21,200 nt of DNA from Didymodactylos carnosus (taxonomy: Eukaryota > Rotifera > Eurotatoria > Philodinida > Philodinidae), in the NCBI GenBank assembly GCA_905250885.1, contig CAJNOQ010003157.1, positions 1 through 21,200 on the forward strand, read 5' to 3'. Shown here one piece after another: positions 1 to 11,477 of the stretch (the first letter of the stretch is position 1; every line of letters starts with the position of its first letter). The notes below the pieces were generated by a model that saw nothing but the letters and a program-made list of their open reading frames with translations, did no database searches and had not been told where the DNA came from. The translations under genes and the position numbers were made by a program.

Positions 1-423
1 TAACAAATTTTAATATAATCATACCTTTATGAATAAAATAAGCATAAGTAGCTCGAGTACAGTATAGAGACATGTTGCTAGATGCGAGCTTAGTTTGTAT
101 TGGTAGAAATCGTAAAAAAAATCGGAAGTCTGACATGGTTAAAAATGGAAAAAGTTTAAAATTTGTGCGCTCTCTCCATCCATGGAAGAGATGTTTTTAT
201 AAAATTACAGCTGCCAGAGAAATTAAGTATAAAGTTACAGCTGCCTAAGTAATCAATTTCATCAATCTTGCCTTCGGAGCAATAAATAAGAGTCATGTCC
301 TTATACTTATAAGTAACTTGAAAAAAAAGATTTTTTTTTCAACTCGTCTGCAAAAATAACTTGAGTCAAATCTGTTTCGACTCGATATGTCATTAAAAAA
401 ACAATAAAATTGACTCATTTTAC
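1..423 (-). other. Neurexin intron 4 (partial), noncoding
   Basis: On the minus strand this stretch begins with GTAAAATGAG directly after the LNS6-start codons, and it contains no further LNS-like sequence. The exon that continues LNS6 must therefore lie left of position 1. A perfect-looking acceptor (TTATTTTTGCAG) occurs near 356-345. Reading from it gives only about 14 residues before a stop, with no resemblance to LNS6, so I treat it as unused. Confidence 0.6.
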
Positions 424-3400
424 CAAATGATATAATTTCATGATTTTCATCATTAAAATAATTTAAATCATAGTGTAATTGTTGACGTTGTAATTGTTCA
501 ATAGAAAATAGAATACCGGGACCATTTTCTTGAAATTGATATCCCCGTTTCATATTCATACAATATTGTCCATTAAAACTTGTATGTTTACAATCACATG
601 TATACAATGGTGATAATATTGTTTGATTTGTACATAAACCATTATTTCGACACTTTTTTGATGGACAATTTATTGGTGTTTTATCAAAATTACAATTAGC
701 CAATACTGTTTGTCCATAATGACGATAATTTATAAGATTAATAGATATATGATTTACCATTAATGATGCTAAACATATTTTAACAGCATATTCATTTGAT
801 AAAATAGCTTCAAATGTTATTGGTGGTTTACCAAAATATAATTTATCATTAAAACGTATATGTTGTTGTTCTTCTTCACCAATATTTAATGAATATTCAA
901 TTGTATCAAGAATTAAAAGAAAATGTTGTATATCAATACGATAAAATGATAATTGATGCCATTTTCCATCATCTATTTGATCATTTAATTTTGAATTTAT
1001 TTCAAATAAAATATTATTTAATGATAATTTTAATTGAATTTTACCATCAATTATTTGTATTTTAAAATAATTTTTTTTTGTATTATTATTATTATTATTA
1101 TTATTATCATCATTATTATCATTTATTTGTATATTAGCATAAAATAATATGCCATTTCTATCTATTGTACGAAAATCAAATGAAATTGTAATTAATTCAA
1201 AATACATACCAAATATATTGGCTAAATTTAATGCAAAATAGGAATAATTATCGGTAAGTGATACAGAATTTATTGGTTTAAAATATCTTATAGGTTTTAA
1301 TTTTGAAATAGAATTAGAAAATATTGAATGTCGATTAATTAATAAATTTGATATTTTTAATTTTTCACCTAATAATTTTAATGATATTTTTTTTGTTGAA
1401 TATATGTCTGTATCATTTTCATTTATTATTTTTTTCATTTCAATTTGTTTAACATTTTCATCAACATAGAATAATAATTTTGTATCAAAACGTTGAAAAC
1501 GAATAAAATGCCATTTTTGATCAAGAATAAATTGACTATTTGTTATATTTATATAATTATAATATTTTAACATTAAATGAATTTCTAATAAACCATTAAT
1601 TATAGAAAAATCAATTGTTTCAGTACAATTAAATGATATTATTGAACATGGACGAATGGAAAAAAATTTTTCTTGATCATGATTTGTCTAGAAAATATTG
1701 TTTAAAATAAAGACAAATAAAATTTATTTTAAATATTTTTTTATTAATTTTACCTCTAATCGAAATGTAATATCATTGATTTCATCTGTCCATTTAAATT
1801 CTGTATTAATGTCAAAATTTGTTCTCTTTTCTATTTCTAATTGATATGCCGCTTGTTCACAATAATATCCTGTATAACTTGTTTTAGAACAATCACATTG
1901 GAAACGATTCCAACTCATTTGACATTCACCACCATTTAAACATAAAGATTGTTGACAATAATTATAACCCAAATTTTCAATACAACCACGATTAACACTA
2001 GCAGATGATTTTTTTAATAAAATATAATGTGTTAGATTAATAGCTATACCAGTTAGTTCAAAATCGGATATACATCCGATGAAACCTCGATTAATTACAC
2101 CGGACCAAAAATCATTGGGCATTAATTGAATAGATGGATCAATACCTCCAATTATTAATAAATTTAGCTAAAAAGAAAATGAAAATATATTAGAAAATGA
2201 AGAAAAATGTGAAAAGATTTTAAATATGGAATGGACTTTTTTTGTGTATATAATTAATGGGAAAAATATGGAAAAGACCATATTACTATCAGAAAAATAA
2301 AGTTGATTTAGAGTCGAGAAAAAGTGCTATTTCGTTCATACTAACCCAAATGTTCTGTTTTTAATGAAACGTATTGTCATAAGTTTAGGAAAAATTTTGA
2401 AACTAATATTATTTTCCCATGGAAATTTTGTTTGCAAAAATTTCCTAAACTTTTGACGGAAAAGCACTTTTCCGCAACTCTGTATGAACTTTATTTTTTT
2501 TCTTCACGCTGATATGTTTAGTTACTCAACACGATTCACATCTTCAGTCTTTGTCGATCTCTCTCTTTCGTACACTAACACTGTATGTATGTATGAATGA
2601 AAGGGGGAAAAAAATCGAACTTACGTGAAGTTTGATAAAGTTCTTAGTTAAGTCTGTCAGAGTTCAAAGACTGCCTTTTCCTCGTGTAAAGATGGTCTGA
2701 ATTTTCTAAACGAAGGTATAAATATAGTAAAAAAAGAAAGTAATAGGATGTTCAAAGTCCGATATCAAAGTAGAAAATAAAATAATTTAAAAGACTATTA
2801 TTCTGTTGATGTAATAGGCATGATGATAATGTGAGGTACTAGAACAATATCAAAACCAATAGAAGAAAAGAGATGTCCCCCAAAATAGTCAAATTGGCAT
2901 GAGATTAACATCAGTTCATATTTCTGTTGATAGAACTTCTTTTTTTTTTATTACTGTACATACTGATGTTTGTTAATTTCTGTTAAACTTATAATGACAT
3001 TGAATAAAAATGAGAAAGTAACTTTATACTTAGTTGTGTTATCTCTATTAAATCAACAAATAATAGCGAACATACTGCTACTACGTGTCTAATGAAGATT
3101 TATTCAATGTAATTTTCAAGATCCTATAAGCCTCAGATTCGAGAGAAGATTACCCCGTGACTTATTTTAGATATGACTTCTCAATAGCCCATTTTTTAGA
3201 AGTATTAAGATATTATGAAAACCTGATAATACAAGCTCTAACAAATCTTTGCTCACAAAATTATTTGAATGAACAGTTGGAAATAAGAGCCTGATGTTTA
3301 CTTCAAATAGAAATACATACTAGTTGAGATAATGGCTGTTCACAATTCAGAATTGAGACACGAATCATCAAAAATAGATAAATTTTTCCTGTTTATTACA

Positions 3401-5849
3401 TGTATACACGGTTTAGAAGATAGCTTCTTATAGAATAATTTTTGTTCATTTTAACCATGTGTTTACTTTTAATTTTCATTGTTATCATTTTTTAAAAAGC
3501 TGACGTCTTCGCTCTGAATCCTCCTCCTTCCTGTTATTGTTGAACCAATCCAAGGCAGAGTATAATGTTGATATTCTTAGAAGTCATGGCCTCCTCTATT
3601 AATTTATATCCACAGCTTCATCTGAGACCAAAATAATCTTCTTCCAAAAGTCAACATACGTTGGGTATTTTTCGTTGAACTATTATTATTACTACAAAAT
3701 TGTAAGTAGAGGTCTGTTGAAACTTGCATTATCAAGTTTTCATATTTTCTTAATGCTCCCAAAAAATGGGCTATTGAGAAGTCGTATCTAAAATAGGTTA
3801 AGGGTTATCTTGATGCAAAAATTAGTCGAAACTGGTTTTTAAATACTTATCCAAGAATACAAGGACTTACATGAAGTTTGTTGCGTTTACCAGCTGTTGA
3901 AAATCGTTCTTCGCTCTCTTGATCAATGAATACTGATATATCCAGTCCACCCGTATGTCGTCTGATATGTATTCGAATATGATGTTGATTACCATCATTA
4001 TATCGTCGATTTGTTATTTCTTTTCTTTTTGAAGTATTACGTCTACCTTCAATATTAATTGTTAAATATAAAAATCCATCAAATAAATCAAGACCAAAAA
4101 AACTTTGATCAACATTTTTAGAAGTTCCAATTGCATAAAATAAAATACCATAATTTTCTGTTGTTCGAAATGATAATTCAATTTGTTCATCATAATTTTG
4201 ATTCCATTTAGTATCATTAATTAAGTCAATTGTTAAATATGAATTTGATGTTAAAAATGTAATTGATTCCATAATTGTTTCACATGCTGCTTTTATAATA
4301 TTACCATGTGTTTTTATTTTCATCGATGAGTCATTATCCAAATATGTTTGAGTTAATTCTAATCGTTCATTTCCAATAGAATAGACAACATCTTTGAGAC
4401 AACCTTGAAATTTATAATTACATGTTGAACGATGTATATCATCTGTTGTACCACCAAGATAAATTTGTTTTATTTTTAATTGACCTTGTAATGGTTGATC
4501 ATGTGTGGTAACAACGTGGTATTCATCATCCAATGTCAAATCTAATATTGTATGTCGACGAGTTATGCGTAATAGATGCCATTTATCATCAGATAATGCA
4601 ATACTACCACCATTAATACCACCATTATTCCAATTATATAATAATGTACTCATTAATCCATTACCATTTCCTCCATTTGTCAACGATGTTATTAAACTAT
4701 TTGTTAATCCTGTTGATGTTAATATTGGACGCCATTCCAATGATACATTAGAATTTAAACGATATTCAATTAAAAGATTACCACGTTCAAAACATATTAA
4801 AAAACGTTGATTTTCATCACCATCATTACTAGCATAAAATATTAGACCATATTGTTTATTTGTTTTAAATTTAAAACTTAATGTTTCATTATCGTATGAT
4901 TCAATTGAATTCATTATTTGATACGATAAATATTGTTTACCTTTAAATGTTAAAGCACTTGACTTTTTTTCATCTTCACACGTCATACCTTCCGATGTTT
5001 CATCACATAAACACCAATAACTATCATCTTTTATCATACATACACCATGTTTACATTTTGAATGATTACAATTATTATCATCAATTAATGATACACCTTC
5101 CATTTGTTGTTGAACAGGTTTAACTAATTTTTTTGTACAATTTTTATATACAATATTTCTCATTTTTCCTTTAAATCTTGGCTGTAAATAAACATCATAT
5201 GATGATAAATTCCCGTAGTTATGTCGTTCTAACATTGTTGGTATACCTAAAGAATAAAAAATAATCAATTTTTCGTATTATTAAATATGATAATAATCAT
5301 ATTTTTACCTCCAAAATAGAATAATGATGATTGATATTCATTTGCTGTTGAACCACCAAAATATAAATCTTCTTTTTCTGTTATTGTTGAATTTTGTACT
5401 TTACCATTATCTACAATTAATGTTGTTATACGTCCATTTCGTTGTATTTCAATTGTATGCCAATAATTATCATTAATTATATATTCAACATTTAATGCTT
5501 GTCTTTCACTTCCCAAATTAAATAATAAACGTAATTTACCTTCAACTAATTTTAAATAGAAAAAATCATATTTTCCTTTATCATCAATGTAAGCTAATGT
5601 TCCTACAATTGATTTTGTTTGTATATCAAATCGTACATAACCATTAAGACAAGGTCGCCATGATTCATAAGCAACATGAGTATAAGATGCTCCAGAAAAA
5701 TCCATTATATGATCGGATAATACCGTTGTTGTTTGCACGGTTAATAATAATAAAATAATAATAATCGTTGTTGTTGTATAAATAAATAATGTTCGTATTC
5801 GGGTTAGATTATTTACGATTGATTTGACATGTATGGCCTTTTTAAGCAT
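424..5849 (-). CDS. NRXN: Neurexin, 5' part (4 exons, 3' end off window)
   Basis: Neurexins are presynaptic adhesion receptors that bind neuroligins and other partners through LNS (laminin-G-like) domains. Exons by hand: 5849-5309, 5246-3871, 2167-1754, 1687-424; introns are GT-AG and phases join cleanly (1, 0, 0, 1). About 1198 residues are present. A hydrophobic stretch at residues 19-45 (IIIILLLL) is the signal segment. LNS1 spans about 49-225, EGF1 C240-C270 (six Cys), LNS2 about 277-503 (contains GCLKDVVY, as in known neurexins), LNS3 about 504-701, EGF2 C710-C742, then LNS4, LNS5, EGF3 C1118-C1153, and LNS6 begins. This order, LNS-EGF-LNS-LNS-EGF-LNS-LNS-EGF-LNS, is specific to neurexin. 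The first in-frame ATG is at 5849; the frame is open upstream without an ATG. The last exon ends at a GTAAAA donor (423-422), so the rest of LNS6, the membrane span and tail lie beyond the edge. LNS4 is poorly conserved; LNS2 and LNS5 carry low-complexity inserts. Family call is firm; exact start and last donor less so. Confidence 0.92.
1081..1122. repeat. AAT trinucleotide microsatellite inside LNS5 coding sequence
   Basis: The plus strand shows an ATT run broken by ATC. On the coding (minus) strand it encodes an Asn/Asp run, roughly residues 967-979 of the neurexin. It sits in a loop between early strands of LNS5, just after the ILFYANIQ strand. It keeps frame, so it is a tolerated length-variable loop rather than a gene break. 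Confidence 0.85.
2287..2514. repeat. Short foldback / MITE-like element in neurexin intron 2
   Basis: The left arm begins TATCAG...AATAAAGTT and contains AAAAAGTGCT and AAGTTTAGGAAA. The reverse complement of the right arm, ending at 2514, contains the same blocks in the same order (TATCAG, AATAAAGTT, AAAAGTGCTTTTCC, AAGTTTAGGAAA). The arms differ by substitutions and about 40 bp of extra sequence in the left arm. No coding capacity. Consistent with a non-autonomous inverted-repeat transposon relic; I could not identify the family or a target-site duplication. Confidence 0.55.
3146..3811. mobile_element. Inverted-repeat element (about 670 bp) in neurexin intron 2
   Basis: Arms of at least 90 bp face each other. 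The left arm runs about 3146-3255 and the right about 3705-3811. The best block is at 3175-3198 against 3764-3787 (ACTTCTCAATAGCCCATTTT and its complement, identical), and similarity continues through TATGAAAAC and TGATAAT further in. The roughly 450-bp core has no convincing open frame. The structure fits a non-autonomous DNA transposon or foldback element. The arms have diverged by eye at perhaps one base in six, so it is not a recent insertion. Terminal bases and target-site duplication are not resolved. Confidence 0.7.
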
Positions 5850-6965
5850 GGTATGTTCACTGTCGTCGATGTCATGTACAATCAATTTTAGATACTGTTT
5901 TAGTTGATTTATATATCAATAAAAATAGAATATTTCGATAATTGTTTTTGCTCAATTTAACACTATCAAACAACATTGTAAGAATGATGAATACACAGAT
6001 TTTTATCTGAATAAAAATATATTTATCAAGAAAATAAACATATCAAACCTTTTACTTCCGTCAAATAATATTTTGAATCTTTTCCTTATATATATATGTT
6101 TTATATATGAATAAATGATAGTATAACAATGAGACTATAAACCTCTAAAAAAGACGAATATATCAGCCTTGCAGCATATACAATTATTTTTAATATTGTT
6201 TATTAGAAATAATTACTGAAGAGCTGAAAATGACTATGATAATATTACATGTGGTCAATAATATAAATGGATTAGAATAATTAAATCAATAAAATAGCCT
6301 CGAAGAGTAAATGACGGAGTTTTTTGACATTTTCTTTAGTTATTATAGTGCATACGCTGATGTTTAATATGTCAAGTCCATTGTGTAATAGAATACTTAT
6401 TCTTCATCAAAGTGATCCAGAAGAGAAAGAGGAACCAAACTGAACTTGAAAATAAATTTACATACAATCTATTGAAGTTTTATTATGAAACGTGTATGTG
6501 TGTATTGTGATAAGAATATCACATCCTTTTTTTCTTTTATTTCTTTTTGGACATTTTTTCTATAAGCTGCTTATTAATTGTTTATTTTTATCGTATTGTT
6601 TTAGAACAAATTAGAGTGTCTTTGGGAAAAAAAGTAATGCCATATAACATTTGATGAAATTTAATTAAAATAACAGTTTAAATCTTCTAAATGGATTCTT
6701 AAGAACTCTTTTGTCATTTCAAGTAAAAAAGCTGGAGTAAGCGCTTATTTTCCTTGAACTAAAATAAATGCCATTATAATGATTGTTTTTATATTGAACA
6801 AAAAAATAAGTATAATCTTATTTCCCTCTTTCTTTTGTTCAATAATTCATTAATTGAACACTTACCTGAAATTATGATCAAAGGGTATGAAACAATTCTA
6901 TGCGTTAAATGATATTTCTAGCTGTTTTGTGAAATAGAACTAGAAAAAAGAAAAGGGAACTTGGA

Positions 6966-7033
6966 ATTTTTTTTTCTCTTCTTCTTCCTCTTCTCTCTTT
7001 CTCTCTCTCCCCTCTCTCTCTCTCTCTCTCTCA
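6966..7033. repeat. Pyrimidine (CT)n-rich simple tract
   Basis: An almost uninterrupted run of T and C grading into pure CT dinucleotides (ending in TCTCTCTCTC). It makes the Arg/Glu repeats of the small minus-strand frame over it, which is therefore not a gene. Confidence 0.9.
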
Positions 7034-8100
7034 TACACACATCACTTTCGATGACTTTTCCTTCTCTCTTTCTCCCATGTGGTGCCATACCAAGAGTCCC
7101 GCATAATGACCGTCGTCTGTTACTACTCAATAAATACTAGGCTATGTAGGCAAATATATCAAAGTAGCACATACACAAATGATTCTCTCCTATATAGAAA
7201 CTCATACTAATAAATAATATAATAATAATTCGCATCTTGTACAGAAGAAGAAAGAGAGAAATAGAGAATATTTACTATAATGATTCTTTTTGAAAGTACT
7301 ACGATAGGATATGTTAGTGATAACCGATAAAAAAGGAAAAAAAAACTGCCTTTCTATAATTTAATAGATATATGTGTACATATCTGATACACCGTATATT
7401 TGTAAGTGTGTGAAACAAACATTATTTATCTAAGTGAATTTCATTAACATATTTAACGCGCTGTTGAATTCATATAATAGAATGAGACAACGTTTTTTTT
7501 GTTTTTTTTTAGATAAACTATAAAAGTCTATGATCAAGAGTTTTTTTTTTTTTTGTTGTTTATTACTTCGACATAATTAACAGTGAGATATTTATTCACA
7601 GTGTGACGTGTTACTTCGTAAAACATCTATTTATTTATTGCATACTGTGTAGTATCATTTGTCATGCATATCTGCATTATGAACTTTTATTGTTTGTCCT
7701 AGTGTTTTAGAATTCGACAATCTTCACATGACATAAATCGAGAATGTTTTGTTTTGCAACATCAAATAACGTTTATGTAAGGTAAAAAATCTTATTCCGA
7801 ATGGGAAAAGATAAAAAATCGGATAAATCTTGATGTTATTGACTCTTAACTTTAGTAAATGGAACTTTCTGTGAAAGGTATCAATTGTGGTATGTTAATG
7901 AGATTTATCTCAAAGTATACTAAAAAAAAAGAATTATGCATCTATCGACTATATATTATTCGATCCATCACGTATACACGTCACTGACAATGATAAATGA
8001 GAGAAATGTTTGCAAGATTAATCCTGAACACTTAAAGATCATAATACCTTTCTTTCTCTACGATAGTTCATTTAAAAAAAAACACAACGAGACTATATGT

Positions 8101-8103
8101 GTT

Positions 8104-8138
<35 letters not shown>

Positions 8139-8140
8139 GT
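8101..8140. repeat. (AT)n-(GT)n dinucleotide microsatellite
   Basis: A run of alternating TA bases passes into alternating TG bases (TATATATATA then TGTGTGTGTG). It is a plain simple-sequence repeat in noncoding DNA. Confidence 0.9.
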
Positions 8141-9850
8141 AAGAATTATGGAAACAATGGTAACTTCTTTTTAATTGCTTATTACGAAAGTTAGTCTATA
8201 TGACATCATATACATTCGTCGGATGATTCTGTTACAAGACGATACAGATTTCCCAAAAGAGATTTATACACGTCAAACTATATTGGCCATTCTTTTCAGT
8301 TTATTTTACTAGAACGAGAAAGAAGAAAGAAAAAAGAGAGAGAAAAAGAAAGCCGGAAGTGGACAGATCTATTTTCAGTAAAAGATATTGTTATGTTTTG
8401 AGATCTTTCTTCTGTTGAAAATATACATAAACTACGATATGTTATCTCAGCGTGCCTATTCTCTATGACAGAAAAATGATATGACAATCGAGAAAACTGT
8501 CAATATATGACATCATATCATATCTATATACGATAATATTTTTACATGCTACTCTAAATAAACATGAGTAGAACGTTTTTTGTTTGTGGTTAGTTAGTTG
8601 ATACACTAGGTTAACTTTATTCTGTTATTATTACAACAAAATATCCATCTTATTAGAGACTAAGAAATATTTCTAATAGATTTCAAAAGTCAAATGTTCG
8701 AATTGGACATATGTTGTGTCCTCATGATTTTGCATCATATAATCGTAGAAATAGAAGAGAAAAAATATTTTTCTATAAAAGGACAAATAATTGACCTAGT
8801 AAATCCTTGAGAGGAAACTATCGTACATCTGCTTTTGTATTCATTACCTTGCCAAGGGAGGACATATTAGGTAGAGATGTTTATATTTAGTAGGATTCTT
8901 TTAAAAGTGTGTATGTATGCGTGTATGTACTGTTGTAAATATATAATATCTGAGAACATGTTCCGTCTTCCTTTATTTATTTATTTATTTGTCAATCTTA
9001 CACAAATTATAAAAACAAGGTTAAAAATGATTTGTTCGTCAACTTTTTTGGTATTCATTCATTCATGATGAACAATGTGTTAATTTAACCTTCAGATTTT
9101 TTCACTTGTTTATGCATGGTAGTGCTTTATATATTTTAAACAGCTTTACTTCTTTATGTATAATTTTTTTCCATTTATGATCAGAACATGGATGATATGT
9201 AGGTGACAACATACAAAACTCATGTTTTGAGACAAACAGAAATTCAGAAAGCTATATAAATATCGATCTATTAACAAACTGACAAACTAGTTAGATATAT
9301 TTCATGTTTATTATATAGAAATAAACATGGATGCGTCTAATTAACTTCTGTCATTATACTGAATAAAATATCATACTGTTTTTCATCAACAAAAATCTAT
9401 ATGTGTTATTCGTTCCAAAATAATGAAATATCCTTCATATGTTTTAACAGAGTATTAGTCAGTTATATAATGCGAAAACAACTTTAAAACCTGGCTTCAA
9501 CGTATAATGTTGTTCACCGTATAATGGATACTACGATGTTCCAGCAAAGCTGAATAAAGTCAGTATTGCTCCTAGCATACAAGTCAAAGAGGTCACCTAT
9601 ATGTTGAAATAGGTTCAATTGAAGCTTCAGCCATTTTGAAATAGCATGGAAACTTTAACTATCGTATTTCTCTACGTCTTCGAGAAATTTTATTTGCTTT
9701 AATTCGTATCCACAATTACCTAACTGTGATTAAGTAGCACATTCATCTTTTTATTTAATTCAAAAAATATGTTCCAACTCATTTGTTAATATCCTCGTTA
9801 TTGTAGTAAAAATAATGTTTCCTTTTTCTTTTACTATCCTACTCAGAAAG

Positions 9851-10416
9851 TATCGTACAGGTTGTCCTACTTATTTCTGATCACTTTTGGTTGTCTGATT
9901 TCTTCGTATCCTACGTTTCTAGTGATATTATATATCAAGTTGTAGTGTATTTTAAGCTTTTTTATTTGATATATAAATATCACTTATCCTCTTTCGGTTG
10001 GCGGATACACAGCGATCAGAAGCTAAGATACCCAAAACATATTTTGCTAAGTAGACAGAGCAGATTTTCCCGATTTAGTAATCCAAAACTGAAAAGGTTT
10101 TAATTTACTTTAATATGCTTCGAAACTGCGTATTCTGACGAGTAAACTTCAGAAACAGTTAAAAAAGAGAATAACCAATGCAATCCAATGACAGAGATTC
10201 ACTCATATTTTAAATTAAAACTGATAGTTGGCAAAATATTTTTTGAGCATCGTTGCTCCTAACCGTCGTGTACCCGCCAACCAAAAGAGGATAAATGATA
10301 TTTATATATCAAACGAAAGAGGTGAAAATGCGCTACAATTTGATGTATAATATCACTGAAAACGTACCTAGCATACGAAGAAAATAACTGGGACAATCTG
10401 TATATGATTATTAGGA
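9851..10416. mobile_element. Inverted-repeat element (about 570 bp) with 160-bp arms
   Basis: The left arm (9851-10023) and right arm (about 10255-10416) are inverted copies of each other. Shared blocks in order are ACAGGTTGTCC / ACAGATTGTCC, TTCTTCGTAT, AGTGATATTATA, TTGATATATAAATATCA, TTATCCTCTTT and GGTTGGCGG. The left arm has a short extra segment near 9879-9895. Both arms can be read in mirrored frames as similar peptides (YKYHLSSFGWR in each); this is a by-product of the inverted repeat, not evidence of two genes. The 230-bp core has no coding signal. Best read as a non-autonomous DNA transposon or foldback element. Confidence 0.75.
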
Positions 10417-10628
10417 ACCTTTTTATCATTTTACTTCTTTTAAAGTCTACCTGTATTATTTCCTTTGTCTTTGTCAAAGCATTGAGCTATAGACGCACGA
10501 TCTACCGCAATCATCTATTTTGAATGTTGACAACCTTGAGAATTTCATCATGCTTCATTTTTTTAAAACTCATATGAAACTAGTTTCATACTACACCTGT
10601 ACTTATACTCAACATGTATACACCATAG
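10417..10628. other. Noncoding stretch with an 18-bp perfect palindrome
   Basis: AT-rich sequence with no recognised gene. The only structure seen is the palindrome TATGAAACTAGTTTCATA at 10573-10590. It may be chance or a remnant of another inverted repeat. Confidence 0.5.
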
Positions 10629-10989
10629 TTTGTTATTAGGGATTTAACATTGATTCCAATAGGAAAATCTGGGCGAAAACCAATTGAAGATAGTGAAGAG
10701 GTATTAATTGAGTTCATTTGTAGTTATCACACGTTTGTTGTTCCTCATCCGTTAGATTCCCTAGACAATGTTGTTTAAAAGAAGATTATTAAGCAATAAT
10801 GTCACGTCTATTACTACCGGTGATATTAATAGTAGTACTGCTCTTTCTTTACCATCAATCAAATCAGCATCAACAAATGATACATTGTCTCGAGTATTTC
10901 ATGAACTAAATAGATTAATGAATGCAGGAAGACCACCAATCAGAATAGACAAAATGTTTTATTTTAGAACTCAGCACCAGCATGGTTGA
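10629..10989 (+). pseudogene. Coding-like remnant, unrecognised (two overlapping frames)
   Basis: A frame opening at 10629, right after CACCATAG (which could be an intron acceptor), reads 49 codons (includes GKSGRKPIEDSEEVLIEF) to a TAA at 10776-10778. A second frame starting ATG at 10768 reads 73 codons to 10989 (includes LSRVFHELNRLMNAGRPPIR). The two overlap by 11 bases in different frames, as one gene with a small frameshift would look. Composition looks protein-like rather than random AT-rich noise. I do not recognise either peptide. It could be a decayed gene, exons of an unresolved gene, or chance. Confidence 0.3.
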
Positions 10990-11082
10990 TTTGTAATTCG
11001 ACATTGTTGTTAAACAACATCACGATTCATTAAACATACTAATATGTATTTTCAAATTCAATTAAAAGTATAGCAGACAGTA

Positions 11083-11322
11083 ATGAAACTACAGATTTCG
11101 GAAACATTTCTAGAAAAAACCAAAGTAAAAAATTTATCATGTGAAATTGAAAAAATATTATAAAAAGATACTATGAAAAAACTGGCACTACAAAATTATA
11201 CAAAAAAAATACAACAAGAATTTACAACACAAGAAATACAGGAGAATTTACAACGCAAATACAACGCAGCTCGTGTCGCTAAAATTGAAGATTTTGCAAA
11301 ATTTGTTGTTGTTAATATCTAA
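11083..11322 (+). pseudogene. Coding-like remnant ending in ...KIEDFAKFVVVNI
   Basis: One frame runs from ATG 11083 to TAA 11320-11322, interrupted by an in-frame TAA at 11161-11163. The 3' part from ATG 11173 reads 49 codons, Lys/Gln/Glu-rich and probably helical (KKIQQEFTTQEIQENLQRKY), ending VAKIEDFAKFVVVNI. The last 18 or so codons lie inside the 215-bp direct repeat and are repeated, open, in the second copy, where an AG precedes them instead of coding sequence. I do not recognise the protein. It may be the tail of a gene once upstream of KLHL10. Confidence 0.3.
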
Positions 11323-11477
11323 ATCGCGCCTGTCCGTCTATTATCATTATTAATCGAAAAAACAACAATTAGTTAACTAACTAACAATAATTTATTCGAT
11401 CAGCTGATTCTCTCTCTATCATACACTGTTGTTCTTTGTGATTATTATTAATTAGTATGCGATCACTCTTAAATCGA
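11263..11477 (+). repeat. 215-bp direct repeat, upstream copy
   Basis: From AACGCAG to TTAAATCGA this matches 12259-12473 base for base except C/G at 11270/12266, with an offset of exactly 996 bp. It includes a copy of the KLHL10 leader, its ATG (at 11457) and six following codons. After 11477 it diverges to GGTAGTTTTAG, so no BTB coding sequence follows. Confidence 0.95.

Larger units (their letters stand above)
2168..3870 (-). other. Neurexin intron 2 (1.7 kb), site of element insertions
   Basis: Bounded by donor GTAAGTCC at 3870 and acceptor TTTTCTTTTTAG ending at 2168, in phase 0. The other complete introns of this gene are 62 and 66 bp, so this one is about 25 times longer. Much of the excess is accounted for by two inverted-repeat elements (2287-2514 and 3146-3811). 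The remainder (2515-3145) is AT-rich with no recognised gene. Confidence 0.85.
5850..9850. other. Gene-poor AT-rich stretch upstream of neurexin
   Basis: No exon chain could be supported on either strand. Short open frames here are built from low-complexity sequence. It holds a pyrimidine tract (6966-7033), T-runs near 7493-7554, a purine tract near 8311-8352 and an AT/GT dinucleotide repeat (8101-8140). The neurexin promoter and any 5' noncoding exon should lie just right of 5849, but no specific element can be named. Confidence 0.6.

Noticed and set aside
293-423. Continuation of the neurexin frame to a stop at 293, or an extra exon after the acceptor near 345-356
   Set aside because: After a good GTAAAA donor at 423 the residues stop resembling LNS6. 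The alternative exon gives about 14 Lys/Ser-rich residues and a stop. The true next exon is more likely off the left edge.
4505-4810. 101-codon plus-strand open frame
   Set aside because: It lies wholly antisense to the neurexin LNS2 exon and has no independent support.
5850-5885. Neurexin start at 5885
   Set aside because: The codon there is TTG. The first ATG in this frame is at 5849, ahead of the signal segment.
9891-10477. Two small homologous genes on opposite strands
   Set aside because: Their similarity is fully explained by the inverted-repeat arms in which they lie.
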